From NCBI RefSeq assembly GCF_902726645.1, contig NZ_CACVAO010000001.1:806001-870000 (forward strand): a stretch of 64,000 nt of DNA. The letters are read 5' to 3'. The notes beneath the pieces are model-generated. The model made no database searches, had not been told where the DNA came from, and saw only the letters and a list, made by a program, of their open reading frames with translations. The stretch is from Halobacillus ihumii (GTDB lineage Bacteria; Bacillota; Bacilli; Bacillales; Halobacillaceae). Made by a program: the position numbers and the translations under genes. Below, piece by piece: positions 55,324 to 64,000 of this stretch (its first letter is position 1; every line of letters begins with the position of its first letter).

Positions 55324-55998
55324 TCAGCGAAAAAGTGTAAATGAATAAACAGCCGGACACCCCGCCCGCTTTAACAGCAACGCCAAATGCCGCACCGTCA
55401 TTCCCGTCGTATAAATATCATCCACCAGCAGCACAGGCCGTGAAGACCCCCTCACCAACTCAAACGGATTCCCCGCCTCCATCCGCTCCCTGCGCCCACG
55501 CTTCGACTGCTTCTCACTTTCCCTTCTCGTAAAAAAATTATGAGAATCAAGCCCGAGCAATTGAATAACCGCATCCGATTGATTGAAGCCCCGCTCCAGA
55601 AGCCGCTGCCCACTAAGCGGAATCACCGCCGCATCAGCGCCCACATCACGCAAGTGCTGATGATACGTCGTCTGTACAGCCTCAGCAAAGGCCTGACTCA
55701 GTATAAAGTCCCCACGATACTTCCATTTGGCCACAATCTCTTTCGCAAAATCATTATACGCATACACCGCCACATTTTTCTCAAGACACCCTGCATACAA
55801 ATCTGATTGCTCCCAGCGCTCACAGTCATAACAAATTCCATGCGCATCTTCACGCCCACACTTCGGACAGCCGATCTGATCAATGCGTTTCAATTTATCT
55901 GTGCACCCTTCACAAACCTTCCTATTTTTCTGTGGAAGCAAAAACTGGTTCCAACTGACCTGCGCCACAATTTCCTCAAAACAAATCAAACACTTCAT
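55324..55998 (-). CDS. comFC: ComF operon protein ComFC (phosphoribosyltransferase-like)
   Basis: The 224-residue protein has an N-terminal zinc finger (CLICFEEIV...CEGC, CPKCGRED...CYDC) and a C-terminal PRTase fold with the PRPP loop VLLVDDIYTTGMT. ComFC is needed for DNA uptake and binds ComFA and single-stranded DNA. The start overlaps the comFA stop by four bases. comFB, present between the two in B. subtilis, is absent. Confidence 0.94.
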   Translation of the reverse strand: MKCLICFEEIVAQVSWNQFLLPQKNRKVCEGCTDKLKRIDQIGCPKCGREDAHGICYDCERWEQSDLYAGCLEKNVAVYAYNDFAKEIVAKWKYRGDFILSQAFAEAVQTTYHQHLRDVGADAAVIPLSGQRLLERGFNQSDAVIQLLGLDSHNFFTRRESEKQSKRGRRERMEAGNPFELVRGSSRPVLLVDDIYTTGMTVRHLALLLKRAGCPAVYSFTLFR

Positions 55999-57428
55999 GG
56001 GCGCTGTCCCCGCTTGTTCATCTTCATGATCGCTTCCTGTGCATCAAGCATCGTGTTCGTTTTACCTCTATGAAAAAAGATTACCTCACCTGTTGGATCA
56101 TGAGGACTGCGGCCGGCGCGACCGGCAATTTGCACGAGGGCTGCTTCGTCAAACACCATGTGCCCTGCATCGAGCACATAGACATCAACTGACGGAAAAG
56201 TTACACCTCGCTCTAGAATCGTTGTCGTCACTAAAATACTGTATTCTCGATTTCGAAATGCGCGGACTTTCTCCTCACGGTCGGGGTCTTCTGCATGAAC
56301 AGAAGTAATAGCAGGATAGATCGGCTGTAAGATGTCGGTAACTAGCTGGGCATATTCAATCGTAGAAGTAAAAAGCAGAAGCTGTCTGCTCCCAAGCTGC
56401 TGGGCCTGTATAACCCGAAGAATAGCTTTTGGGAGCCTGCGATTTGCCAATTCTTTTCTTAACAAAGGGCTGAGTTTTAACTTCGGAACAGGCAGGGGGT
56501 GACCATGAAATCTTCTAGCGATGAATACGGCGGGAAGCTGCTTTTGATGAATCCGCTTCTTCTCCTGCCGTCTTGGAGTGGCCGTTAAATAAAGGAAGCA
56601 AGCATCTATCTTAGCTGCCCGTTTAGAAGCAAATTTTAGAGAGAGGTCGTTATGATAAGGAAAGGAATCAATTTCATCAATAATCATAACATCGAAGGCG
56701 TAAGCAAAACGATATAGTTGGTGTGTAGTTGATATCAACAGCTGGGCATCACCTGATTTTTCCTCACTATCTCCATATAAAGCTTGAATCGTTACATGTG
56801 GAAAGGCTTGTTTTAACCTTGGAGTTAGTTCACGGACCACATCCGTTCGAGGCGTAGCCAGGCAAATCCGCTTGCCGGCTTTCAAGGCAGCTGTCAGTCC
56901 GGGAAACAGCATTTCCGTTTTTCCTGCTCCACAAACTGCCCAAATTAGCAGCTCGTTTTGACCGTGTTTAATAGCCGAGACAATTTCATCAGCAGCATGT
57001 TGCTGCTCTGCAGTCAATTTTCCTTGCCAAGCACAAGGATCCTCAAGCACAGGCCACGCGTAATGAGGGCTTCCCCTATATAGAGGTTCGCATTCGATCA
57101 CACGCCCCATCATAATACAGTTCCTGCAGTACACACATGATTTTTGACAGGCAGCATGCGGCATGACAGCAAATAAATACTGCTTATCGTTGCCGCATCG
57201 CTTACAAGTAAACCTAGACCTTTTCCTTTCAATTGAGATCATACTTTCCATATAACCTTCTGAAATATACAGCTGCAATTCTTCATCTGAAAACGGGATT
57301 TCTTGTCGGGTCAGCAGTTTCCCCATCAGCCACCTGTGAGATGACTGTTCAGGAATCGACAGAAGTGGTGAAACTTGCGGAGCAGGAGAGGGTTTACGCA
57401 AGAAGAATAAACGAGGCAGAAAAATCAC
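55995..57428 (-). CDS. comFA: Competence DNA-uptake helicase ComFA
   Basis: The 477-residue DEAD-box ATPase has a four-cysteine zinc finger (CKRCGNDK...CVYCRNC, residues ~75-105), Walker A VCGAGKTEM, a DEID Walker B (MIIDEIDSFPY) and helicase lobe two with VTTTILERGVTFPSVDV and QIAGRAGRSP. ComFA powers single-strand DNA entry through ComEC. The start is a GTG at 57428 that overlaps its best ribosome site, so a nearby start is possible. A MITE-like element begins only 30 bases upstream. Confidence 0.93.
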   Translation of the reverse strand: MIFLPRLFFLRKPSPAPQVSPLLSIPEQSSHRWLMGKLLTRQEIPFSDEELQLYISEGYMESMISIERKRSRFTCKRCGNDKQYLFAVMPHAACQKSCVYCRNCIMMGRVIECEPLYRGSPHYAWPVLEDPCAWQGKLTAEQQHAADEIVSAIKHGQNELLIWAVCGAGKTEMLFPGLTAALKAGKRICLATPRTDVVRELTPRLKQAFPHVTIQALYGDSEEKSGDAQLLISTTHQLYRFAYAFDVMIIDEIDSFPYHNDLSLKFASKRAAKIDACFLYLTATPRRQEKKRIHQKQLPAVFIARRFHGHPLPVPKLKLSPLLRKELANRRLPKAILRVIQAQQLGSRQLLLFTSTIEYAQLVTDILQPIYPAITSVHAEDPDREEKVRAFRNREYSILVTTTILERGVTFPSVDVYVLDAGHMVFDEAALVQIAGRAGRSPHDPTGEVIFFHRGKTNTMLDAQEAIMKMNKRGQRP

Positions 57429-57458
57429 TTCCTATTCTATTTTATAAAGAAACTTGTA

Positions 57459-57751
57459 GAGGCTGGGACATAAGGTAAGCAATGATGTCAATAAACGAAC
57501 ACTAAAATGTCGTATTGTATAAACGCAGTCCTTAGCGTAGTCAAAATACGTAGACTCCTGTGGGAACAGCGCGAGTCGAAGATCCCGCAAGAAAGCGTTC
57601 TTTGCTTTCTGAGGAATCTGAGGCCGTGCCCACGGAAAGCGAAGTGTTTTGACGAAGCGATGGCAGATAATCTTGGTACACGAATAATCCCTGCTGATTC
57701 AATAGAATCGATTGAATTATTTTATGCTTAACTAAATTTTGTCCCAGCCTC
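57459..57751. mobile_element. MITE-like intergenic element, copy C
   Basis: It has inverted ends GAGGCTGGGACA and GTCCCAGCCTC and ~293 bp in the same orientation as copy A. Long shared blocks (TTAGCGTAGTCAAAATACG, GACTCCTGTGGGAACAGC, GAGGCCGTGCCCACGGAAAG) show a recent common origin. It fills the spacer between degV and comFA. Confidence 0.8.
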
Positions 57752-57757
57752 ACTCAC

Positions 57758-58603
57758 TTAAGACTTCTTATACCAGCCAATGCCCATAGCTCCCTCACCG
57801 AGATGTGACCCAATGACGGGACCAAAGTAACTAACGATGACCTCGACATTCTCAAACTGCTCTTCAATAGCGTTTTTGATTTGCTCGGCTTCCTGAGGTC
57901 GATTGGCATGAATTACACTTGCTTGAAATGTACCTTCTTCCATTACATCTTCTTCAAACAGCGTCAGAATTCGTTTGAGGGCTTTTTTACGCGTTCTTAT
58001 TTTTTCAAATGGAACGATCTTAGTATCTACGAAATGAAGAACAGGTTTTACTTGCAGAAGGCTCCCTACGAAAGCTTGAGCACCATTCAGTCTTCCCCCT
58101 CTATGCAAATGGCTCAAATCGTCAGCCATAAAATAAGCTTGCATGGACGATTTCATTTCTTCTAATCTAGTAATAATCTGCTCAGGTGTTCCTCCATCGT
58201 TGGCTATTTCAGCTGCTTCTATCGCATAGAAGCCCTGCATAAGGCAGCTAATTTCAGAATCAAACACATGCACATCAAGGTCGTCCACCATTTCACTTGC
58301 AGCCACCATTCCTTGATACGTTCCGCTAATGCCGCTTGAGAGGTGAATCGCTACCACTGCATCAAAATCACGAGCTAACTCCTCAAGCTTTTCCGCCATC
58401 AGCCCGGTTGCAGGCTGTGATGTTTTGGGCAGTTCCTTGTGTTCTTTGACCATATCATAGAAGTCATCGGCTGTAATATCAACTTCTTCCTGGTAAGACT
58501 CAAGGCCAAAAATCACGTTCAAAGGCACCATATGAATTCTATTAGACTGACGTACTTTCTTAGGTATGTAAGCTGTACTATCCGTAAGCACCGCTGTTTT
58601 CAT
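57758..58603 (-). CDS. DegV family fatty-acid-binding protein
   Basis: The 281-residue protein has the DegV plan: N-terminal TAVLTDSTAYIPKKV, the lipid-head loop HLSSGISGTYQGMV and the C-terminal GSHLGEGAMGIGWY. Such proteins (FakB-like) hand fatty acids to the kinase FakA. It occupies the place of yviA next to degU. The original 'deg' label does not prove a role in DegSU control. It lies seven bases from element C. Confidence 0.92.
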   Translation of the reverse strand: MKTAVLTDSTAYIPKKVRQSNRIHMVPLNVIFGLESYQEEVDITADDFYDMVKEHKELPKTSQPATGLMAEKLEELARDFDAVVAIHLSSGISGTYQGMVAASEMVDDLDVHVFDSEISCLMQGFYAIEAAEIANDGGTPEQIITRLEEMKSSMQAYFMADDLSHLHRGGRLNGAQAFVGSLLQVKPVLHFVDTKIVPFEKIRTRKKALKRILTLFEEDVMEEGTFQASVIHANRPQEAEQIKNAIEEQFENVEVIVSYFGPVIGSHLGEGAMGIGWYKKS

Positions 58604-58742
58604 AGGATTGATCTCCTCCCATCTATTGATAACATATATGTATAGCTTGTCACGTTATTCTTTACCTACATTTTACATTAAGGTCTCACGCATTGCACCT
58701 ACAATATCCAAAAAACGAGATCTATTCACTATATACTTGGTT

Positions 58743-58869
58743 AGGGCGTTATCCTATTAAGATAAGGCGCTATCGCTCAGAGGCAGGTCGCTATCTCCAT
58801 CCGTTAAGGGAGTATCTAACATAGGTGGGGCTCTATCACGATTCGATAAGTCGTTATCCGGTGAATCTC
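58743..58869. repeat. Degenerate tandem array of ~21-bp units
   Basis: Six units of 20-22 bp, each with a version of AGGCGCTATC (AGGGCGTTATC, AGGCGCTATCG, AGGTCGCTATC, AGGGAGTATC, GGGGCTCTATC, AGTCGTTATCC). The array lies in the 392-base gap between degU and degV, which otherwise holds only the degU terminator and the degV leader. Confidence 0.75.
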
Positions 58870-58946
58870 ATCGCTAAACCTCGACGGAACCTCAACAATC
58901 AAAAAGAAATCACCTTAATCGACTTTAAAAGTTGGTTCACAAGCAA

Positions 58947-58985
58947 TAAAAAAGGGATCTGAAGTAATTTCTCTTCAGATCCCTT
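58947..58985 (-). terminator. Intrinsic terminator of degU
   Basis: A 13-bp perfect stem AAGGGATCTGAAG/CTTCAGATCCCTT followed on the minus strand by TTTTTTATT. Confidence 0.95.
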
Positions 58986-58995
58986 ATCTTCTAGT

Positions 58996-59673
58996 TTATA
59001 CGACTTCCACCCAGCCGTTCTTAATTGCCGTCACAACAGCTTGCGTACGATCGTTCACGTTCATTTTCTGTAGAATATTGCTAACATGGTTTTTAACCGT
59101 CTTTTCACTTATATATAACGCTTCCGCTACACCGCGGTTGCTGTTTCCGTCAGCCAAAAGCTGCAATACTTCACACTCACGTCTAGTTAAAAGATGAAGC
59201 GGCTTTCTGTACTCAATCGCGCGGTAAGCATTGCCTTCCTTCGTCTCAGACAGCCTGCGATATTCAGCGACCAGGTTATGAGTCACTTTTGGATGTAAGT
59301 ATGAACCGCCCTCACTTACAACTTTAATCGCATCGATCAGTGCATCGGAATCCATTTCTTTCAACAAGTAGCCCTGTGCCCCTGTTTTTAATGCATGCGT
59401 TACATAGTTTTCGTCGTCATGAATCGACAAAATAATGATCTTTAAATCTGGGTATCTACTAGTAATTTCCGCTGTTGCTTCCACACCGTTCATACTTGGC
59501 ATGTTAATGTCCATCAATACGATATCCGGGTTGTTTTCCTCGATTAGCTCCAACGCTACATCGCCATCGTCTCCTTCGGCAACTACCTCAAAGCTCGTTT
59601 CAAAATCGAGAATACGCTTTACGCCTTCACGGAATAATTTATGATCATCAATCAAGACTATTTTTGTCGTCAT
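58996..59673 (-). CDS. degU: Response regulator DegU
   Basis: The 225-residue NarL/FixJ-type regulator has a receiver domain with phospho-acceptor D55 ([12 protein letters not shown]) and a C-terminal LuxR helix-turn-helix ([40 protein letters not shown]). DegU controls exoenzymes, competence, motility and biofilm. It is separated from degS by 163 bases, so it may have its own promoter as well. Confidence 0.97.
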   Translation of the reverse strand: MTTKIVLIDDHKLFREGVKRILDFETSFEVVAEGDDGDVALELIEENNPDIVLMDINMPSMNGVEATAEITSRYPDLKIIILSIHDDENYVTHALKTGAQGYLLKEMDSDALIDAIKVVSEGGSYLHPKVTHNLVAEYRRLSETKEGNAYRAIEYRKPLHLLTRRECEVLQLLADGNSNRGVAEALYISEKTVKNHVSNILQKMNVNDRTQAVVTAIKNGWVEVV

Positions 59674-59836
59674 GAATCTTCCTCCTAATTATTACATTCG
59701 ATTGTTTTACTGGTTTACTAGAATACGAATGAGTATCGTCTCTTATTTATCTCTGTTTAGTATGTTTTCGTTCATTACCCTAATCCTATTTCCTATTATA
59801 AACGATTCAAGTCTTTTTACATAGTTGAATTAAAGA

Positions 59837-60976
59837 TTAACTAGTAATTGGAATTTGAATCATGACGATGGTCCCTTGACCTTCTGAGGAATCTATCTTC
59901 AATTCCCCATGCACCATGTCTACACGTTCACGCATACCCATGAGACCAAAGGATTTCTCTTTTTTTATAGCCGGGTCAAAGCCCTTTCCATCATCTTTAA
60001 TTAAAATGTTCGCATTCTCGGGCTTCATCTCTATGGCTACGTGAATTTCAGAAGGCTCTGCATGCTTCACAGCGTTCTGAACAGCTTCTTGAATCAGCCG
60101 AAATAAAGCCACCTCATACTTGCTTTCGAGTCTTCGCGCATCTCCCATCGAAGTAAAGGAAATCTTGATGTTGTTATACTCTTCGGTTGTCGCTAAGTAT
60201 TTCTTTAGGGTGGGCACCAGACCTAAATCATCTAATGCCATTGGACGAAGATCATAAATAATACGACGCACTTCATAGAGTGCAGATCGCACAAGTTTAC
60301 GAACATTCTTCATCTCGTCAAGGGCTTCTTTAATCCCCCGCTCGTTGAATGTCCGTTCCACTAGGTCGGAACGAAGCATTACATTAGCCAGCATTTGTGC
60401 TGGCCCATCATGAATTTCCCGCGAAAGCCTTCTGCGTTCTTCTTCTTGTGCTTCAATAATCTGCAAGCCGAATTCCTGTTTTTCCTGGGCGGATTCCAAA
60501 GCATCAGTCACGTGCTTAAAGTCTTCTGTTAGGTAATTCAACACAATAGAAATCTTGCCCGCTAAAGCTTCAGCACGTTGAATCGTGTCGTCCAGGCTGC
60601 GCAGTCGAAATTCAATTTCCTGACGCCTGCTTCTTAGTTGTTTTTCTTTTTCCCTGGTCATGGATAAATCCATTTGCAAGGAATGAGTTTGTTCATAAAC
60701 TTTACGAATTTCATGTTCTGAATACTGTTGAAATTGCTTGCTGACTTCCGACAATCGCTTTTTAGATAACCGAACCTTTTGATCAAGATGGTCGCCGTCT
60801 TCAATTAAGTCAGTTACCTGCTCTTTGATACGGAGCAACTCTTTGTTCAGTTTCTCAAATTCGCTTCGGGAGTCTTCACCAATCTGGAAAATTTCATCTT
60901 TACTGTTCGTAACGGTATCGACCATTTCCCTTATTACATAGTCGAGTTCTTTATTCCCAGATCCATTCTCTTTCAT
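59837..60976 (-). CDS. degS: Sensor histidine kinase DegS
   Basis: The 379-residue cytosolic kinase has a long N-terminal coiled-coil sensor (residues ~1-170), a HisKA_3 dimer domain with H189 in RRRLSREIHDGPAQML, and an HATPase domain (ALFRLIQEAVQNAVKHAE...KDDGKGFDP...GLMGMRERVDMVHGEL). No membrane segment is visible. It phosphorylates DegU. It begins the degS-degU transcription unit, divergent from yvyE. Confidence 0.97.
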   Translation of the reverse strand: MKENGSGNKELDYVIREMVDTVTNSKDEIFQIGEDSRSEFEKLNKELLRIKEQVTDLIEDGDHLDQKVRLSKKRLSEVSKQFQQYSEHEIRKVYEQTHSLQMDLSMTREKEKQLRSRRQEIEFRLRSLDDTIQRAEALAGKISIVLNYLTEDFKHVTDALESAQEKQEFGLQIIEAQEEERRRLSREIHDGPAQMLANVMLRSDLVERTFNERGIKEALDEMKNVRKLVRSALYEVRRIIYDLRPMALDDLGLVPTLKKYLATTEEYNNIKISFTSMGDARRLESKYEVALFRLIQEAVQNAVKHAEPSEIHVAIEMKPENANILIKDDGKGFDPAIKKEKSFGLMGMRERVDMVHGELKIDSSEGQGTIVMIQIPITS

Positions 60977-61144
60977 AACAAGTCTCCTCCATCAATATTC
61001 ACATACTCATTCGATTGACCTACGTCAATTTGTGGGGGTTATGTGAAAAACCACTTTATTTTTTCTCTATTCTTGTTTTATCTACATTTGCCCATACCTA
61101 TAAAGTCGTTATATAATAAAACCTTAGGAGGTTCAACCAAAACC

Positions 61145-61783
61145 ATGTTAGAAAGTTATTATACCGTAAATCATCAAGGATCCGAAGAGCTGACAATACA
61201 AAAGTCCCGATTTATCGGGCATGTTAAACGTTGTGAGACAGAGGATGAAGCTCAAACCTTCATAGAATCTATGAAGAAACAATATAAAGATGCTACTCAT
61301 AATTGTTCAGCTTATATGATAGGCGAGCACGATCTCATACAAAAAGCCAACGACGATGGTGAACCAAGCGGGACAGCAGGAGTACCTATGCTTGAAGTCC
61401 TTAAAAAAATGGGACTTAAGGATACGGCAGTCGTTGTCACTCGTTACTTTGGAGGAACGAAGCTTGGGGCCGGTGGTTTAATACGTGCTTACTCCAGTAC
61501 AACTTCTGAAGCCATTAAGGCGACAGGAGTAGTTAAAAGAGAGCTCATGCAAACGATGAAAGTCTCTATTGACTACACGCTGCTCGGTAAAGTGGAAAAT
61601 GAGATTAGAAATTCAACCTATCATTTAGACGAGATTCATTACTTAGAAAAAGTCGAAATGGACGTTAAAGTCGAAACCAATCAAACTGGAGCATTCGAAA
61701 CTTGGATCACCAATTTAACGAGTGGTCAAGCACAGATTGCCAAGGGAGAATGCAATTATTCAGATACCCCCATTTCCTTGTGA
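61145..61783 (+). CDS. yvyE: IMPACT/YigZ family protein YvyE
   Basis: The 212-residue protein (MLESYYTVNHQGSEELTIQKSRFIGHVK...) has the UPF0029/IMPACT N-terminal domain with HNCSAYMIGEHDLIQKANDDGEPSGTAGVPMLEVL and RYFGGTKLGAGGLIRAYS, plus a C-terminal DUF1949-like domain. GGAGG lies 13 bases before the ATG at 61145; the open frame upstream of it lacks family similarity. The role is unclear, perhaps linked to ribosome or RNA. It is divergent from degS as in B. subtilis. Confidence 0.92.
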   Translation: MLESYYTVNHQGSEELTIQKSRFIGHVKRCETEDEAQTFIESMKKQYKDATHNCSAYMIGEHDLIQKANDDGEPSGTAGVPMLEVLKKMGLKDTAVVVTRYFGGTKLGAGGLIRAYSSTTSEAIKATGVVKRELMQTMKVSIDYTLLGKVENEIRNSTYHLDEIHYLEKVEMDVKVETNQTGAFETWITNLTSGQAQIAKGECNYSDTPISL

Positions 61784-61831
61784 AAGGGATGATTTATGAA
61801 GGTCGTTATTTTTTGAAGGGGAAGGTTAGTT

Positions 61832-62857
61832 ATGAAGAAAAGTAAGTTAAAGGTATTCTTATGGTCGCTGGCTGCACTGCTTCTTATATTTGTAGGAGCT
61901 ACAATTGGTTATGCGGCCTATTTAACAGATAAAGCACGAGAAGTAGCTAAAGAATCGCATGATACATTAGAACGCGGTGATAAATCAGCTATGCGGAATG
62001 AAGCCGTTCAACCTGAATTTGACAATACTTCAATTTTATTCCTCGGAGTCGATGATAGTAAAGCGCGATCCAATGGAAATACGTCAGGTCATACCAGCCG
62101 TTCTGACGCCTTAGTGCTGGCTACTTTTAACGATGAAGAAAAGTCTGTTAAATTATTGAGCATTCCACGGGATTCATATGTTTATATACCAGAAGTCGGA
62201 TATCGCGACAAAATTACACATGCACACGCATTTGGCGGAACAGATGCAACAGTAAAAACAGTAGAAAACTTTCTGGATGTTCCGGTTGATTACTATGTCC
62301 GATTAAATTTTAACTCTTTCATTGAAGTTATTAACGCTCTTGGCGGAGTAAAATTTAACGTTCCGTTCGCCTTAACCGAGCAAAACAGTGAAGATACAGC
62401 AGGTGCGATTCACTTAGAAGAAGGATTACAAACCGTAACAGGGGAAGAAGCTCTGGCATTAGTACGCTCTCGTCAGTATGACAGTGATTTAGCACGTGGC
62501 GAACGACAAATGAAAATGATAGAAGCTATTATTGACAAAGCTTCCCAAATTGGCTCCATTACTAATTACAGTAAAGTAATTGAATCAATCGGAAATAACC
62601 TGAAAACGAACCTTACCTTCTCTGAAATGACAGCGTATAAAGATTATGTGATTCAACAGAACGGTTTAGATTTCGAGGAAATGCAGCTTAATGGCCGAGG
62701 AACTTACATTGATGGGGTCTGGTACTACAAGGTGAACCAAACAAGCCTATTAAATGTTCAGAATTCCTTGCAAGCTCATTTAGGATTAAACGAATCCTCA
62801 ACAAATAACGCATTTGCTGGCGATGATCAGGAAGATTCCTATGACCCTCTGCAATAA
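61832..62857 (+). CDS. LytR-CpsA-Psr family wall polymer ligase
   Basis: The 341-residue protein has an N-terminal membrane anchor (about residues 7-30) and an extracellular LCP domain. Typical motifs are ILFLGVDDSKAR, RSDALVLATFN, SIPRDSYVYIPEVGYRDKITHAHAFGG and ALALVRSRQYDSDLARGERQ, whose arginines bind the lipid pyrophosphate. LCP enzymes attach teichoic acids or other polymers to peptidoglycan. It follows yvyE, as lytR-type genes do in B. subtilis. TagT/U/V paralogues cannot be told apart from this. Confidence 0.93.
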   Translation: MKKSKLKVFLWSLAALLLIFVGATIGYAAYLTDKAREVAKESHDTLERGDKSAMRNEAVQPEFDNTSILFLGVDDSKARSNGNTSGHTSRSDALVLATFNDEEKSVKLLSIPRDSYVYIPEVGYRDKITHAHAFGGTDATVKTVENFLDVPVDYYVRLNFNSFIEVINALGGVKFNVPFALTEQNSEDTAGAIHLEEGLQTVTGEEALALVRSRQYDSDLARGERQMKMIEAIIDKASQIGSITNYSKVIESIGNNLKTNLTFSEMTAYKDYVIQQNGLDFEEMQLNGRGTYIDGVWYYKVNQTSLLNVQNSLQAHLGLNESSTNNAFAGDDQEDSYDPLQ

Positions 62858-62918
62858 TTTGATTATTCCCCGGGAAATATCGTCAAAATGAATGGCAATG
62901 TAACAAAAAGCTATGTGT

Positions 62919-62958
62919 AACCTACTTCATCTAAAGTTCCATGAAGTAGGTTTTGTTA
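62919..62958 (+). terminator. Intrinsic terminator of the LCP gene
   Basis: A 12-bp perfect stem AACCTACTTCAT/ATGAAGTAGGTT followed by TTGTTATTT. Confidence 0.88.
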
Positions 62959-63100
62959 TTTGTAAGTTTATTTTGTTGCTTTTTCGTGAATAGAAGAGAA
63001 GTGACTACAATTATGCAAAGAAGAGTGATAAATGCTAAATTGCACAGAATAACCTAAGAACCAAAGAAATTAACTAAATCATAGGGGGCTTTATTTTTTC

Positions 63101-64000
63101 ATGGCTGACAAAGAAAGACAGAAATTAAAACGTTCACTTAAACCACATTGGGTCTGGGCTATTGCCTTTGGATCTGCCATTGGCTGGGGGGCATTTGTTC
63201 TTCCACCGGACTGGATTAGCCAGGCTGGACCAGCAGGAGTTATCATCGGTATATTGCTAGGTGCAGTTCTAATGATGGTGATCGGTGTGAGCTACGGATT
63301 CTTAATTGAAAAATTTCCTGTTACTGGTGGGGAATTCTCCTATGCTTACATAGGTTTTGGCAGAGGGCTGGCCTTTTTAGCAGGTTGGTTTTTAACACTT
63401 GGATACATTTGTATCGTTGCTTTAAATGCTTCTGCTCTTGCACTATTAGCAAAATTTCTATTTCCTGACTTTGTGCGAATGGGTAACCTTTATACGGTTG
63501 CAGGATATGATGTTTCCATTATTCAAGTATTGATAGCAAGCGCGGCTTTAATTATTTTTGCCTTATTAAATATTAGAGGAACTAGCTTTTCAGGACGCAC
63601 TCAATTTATTTTCAGTATGATCCTTATTTTTGGAATTGTACTTCTGGCTGGAGGCGCAATTTTTGCTGAGGGTCCAAGCATATCCAATCTCTCACCTGCT
63701 TTTCTGCCTGACCAAACAGCAATCGCCTCTATATTAACGATATTAGCGATCGCTCCATTTGCTTATGTAGGGTTTGATAACATCCCTCAGGCTGCGGAGG
63801 AATTTAAGTTTGAAGCCAACAAAGCATTCGGACTTATTATCTGGTCCTTACTTGCCGCCGGACTCGCCTATGCTGTGATGATTTTCGTTACAGCCAGTGT
63901 GATGCCATGGCAAGAACTGCTTAGCCAAATTGAATCACAGAATTCTGTCTGGGGAACTGGTGACGCTATTGAAAGTTATATGGGCCGGGCTGGGGTGTTC
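63101..64000 (+). CDS. APC-family amino acid permease, N-terminal part (cut by window edge)
   Basis: The first 300 residues are present, starting MADKERQKLKRSLKPHWVWAIAFGSAIGWGAFVLP. The GSAIGWG helix-1 glycine motif and about eight membrane helices fit the APC superfamily of amino acid transporters. GGGGG lies 12 bases before the ATG. The frame runs open to the window end. The substrate cannot be assigned. LAIAPFAYVGFDNIPQAAEEF fits the conserved helix-6 region of the family. Confidence 0.9.
   Translation, partial: MADKERQKLKRSLKPHWVWAIAFGSAIGWGAFVLPPDWISQAGPAGVIIGILLGAVLMMVIGVSYGFLIEKFPVTGGEFSYAYIGFGRGLAFLAGWFLTLGYICIVALNASALALLAKFLFPDFVRMGNLYTVAGYDVSIIQVLIASAALIIFALLNIRGTSFSGRTQFIFSMILIFGIVLLAGGAIFAEGPSISNLSPAFLPDQTAIASILTILAIAPFAYVGFDNIPQAAEEFKFEANKAFGLIIWSLLAAGLAYAVMIFVTASVMPWQELLSQIESQNSVWGTGDAIESYMGRAGVF

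Noticed and set aside
58743..58869. CRISPR array
   Set aside because: Units are only about 21 bp with drifting sequence, have no distinct spacers of 30 bp or more, and no cas genes occur in the window.

Overview
The window is a stretch of a low-to-mid GC, Gram-positive, spore-former-type genome. Gene content and gene order point to the family Bacillaceae: the blocks hprK-lgt-yvoD-ppaX-yvoF, degS-degU-degV-comFA-comFC-yvyF-flgM-flgN-flgK-flgL-yviE-fliW-csrA-hag, flaG-fliD-fliS-fliT, hpf-secA-prfB, cccB-ftsEX and ctpB-minJ match the Bacillus subtilis order. Bacillithiol (bshB2), a long hibernation factor and sigma-D and sigma-B type promoters fit the same group. A moderately halophilic genus such as Halobacillus is my guess from overall resemblance, not something the sequence proves. 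Most genes lie on the minus strand, so the window reads right to left.

Layout (left to right): 1-4.7 kb, a minus-strand operon joining carbon catabolite control (hprK, ppaX) and lipoprotein maturation (lgt) to glycerol use (glpP, glpK; glpK is cut by the window edge). 4.8-7.3 kb, yvlD/yvlB and bshB2/yojF. 7.4-12.3 kb, uvrBA behind a LexA-type box. 12.4-19.7 kb, prfC, a plus-strand SWIM/SNF2 helicase, a divergent CtaA-like protein and several intergenic repeats. 19.7-30 kb, a HAD dehalogenase, a four-PAS GGDEF cyclase, a siderophore-type ATPase with a Fur box, minJ, ctpB, DUF421, a nitronate monooxygenase and a DD-carboxypeptidase. 30-40.2 kb, the ftsE-ftsX-M23 peptidase operon, cccB, gtaB, prfB (programmed frameshift), secA and hpf. 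40.5-55.3 kb, flagellar late genes. 55.3-61 kb, comFC/comFA, degV and degSU. 61-64 kb, yvyE, an LCP ligase and the start of an amino acid permease.

The most striking region is 46.4-50.2 kb. The flagellin gene hag is split into three exons by two group I introns, of about 280 and 363 nt, placed in the codons for the two most conserved ends of flagellin. Immediately downstream, on the same strand, is an AT-rich gene for a protein of five tandem ~73-residue repeats followed by a PD-(D/E)xK-like nuclease domain. It is broken by a single-base frameshift and its promoter overlaps a LexA-type box. It lies, with a sulfonate/nitrate-type ABC cassette, between hag and flaG, which are close together in B. 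subtilis. A free-standing homing-type enzyme linked to the introns is an attractive but unproven reading.

A second theme is intergenic repeats. Three ~300-350 bp MITE-like elements have GAGGCTGGGACA-type inverted ends (12.5, 34.9 and 57.5 kb). Two further copies of a related core lie at 19.2-19.5 kb. There are also two arrays with ~21-bp periodicity (12.4 and 58.7 kb) and a long imperfect palindrome inside the ABC operon. Flagellar control is readable from the DNA: sigma-D promoters precede flaG, hag and flgM, CsrA-type GGA sites lie in the hag leader, and the fliW-csrA pair sits just upstream.
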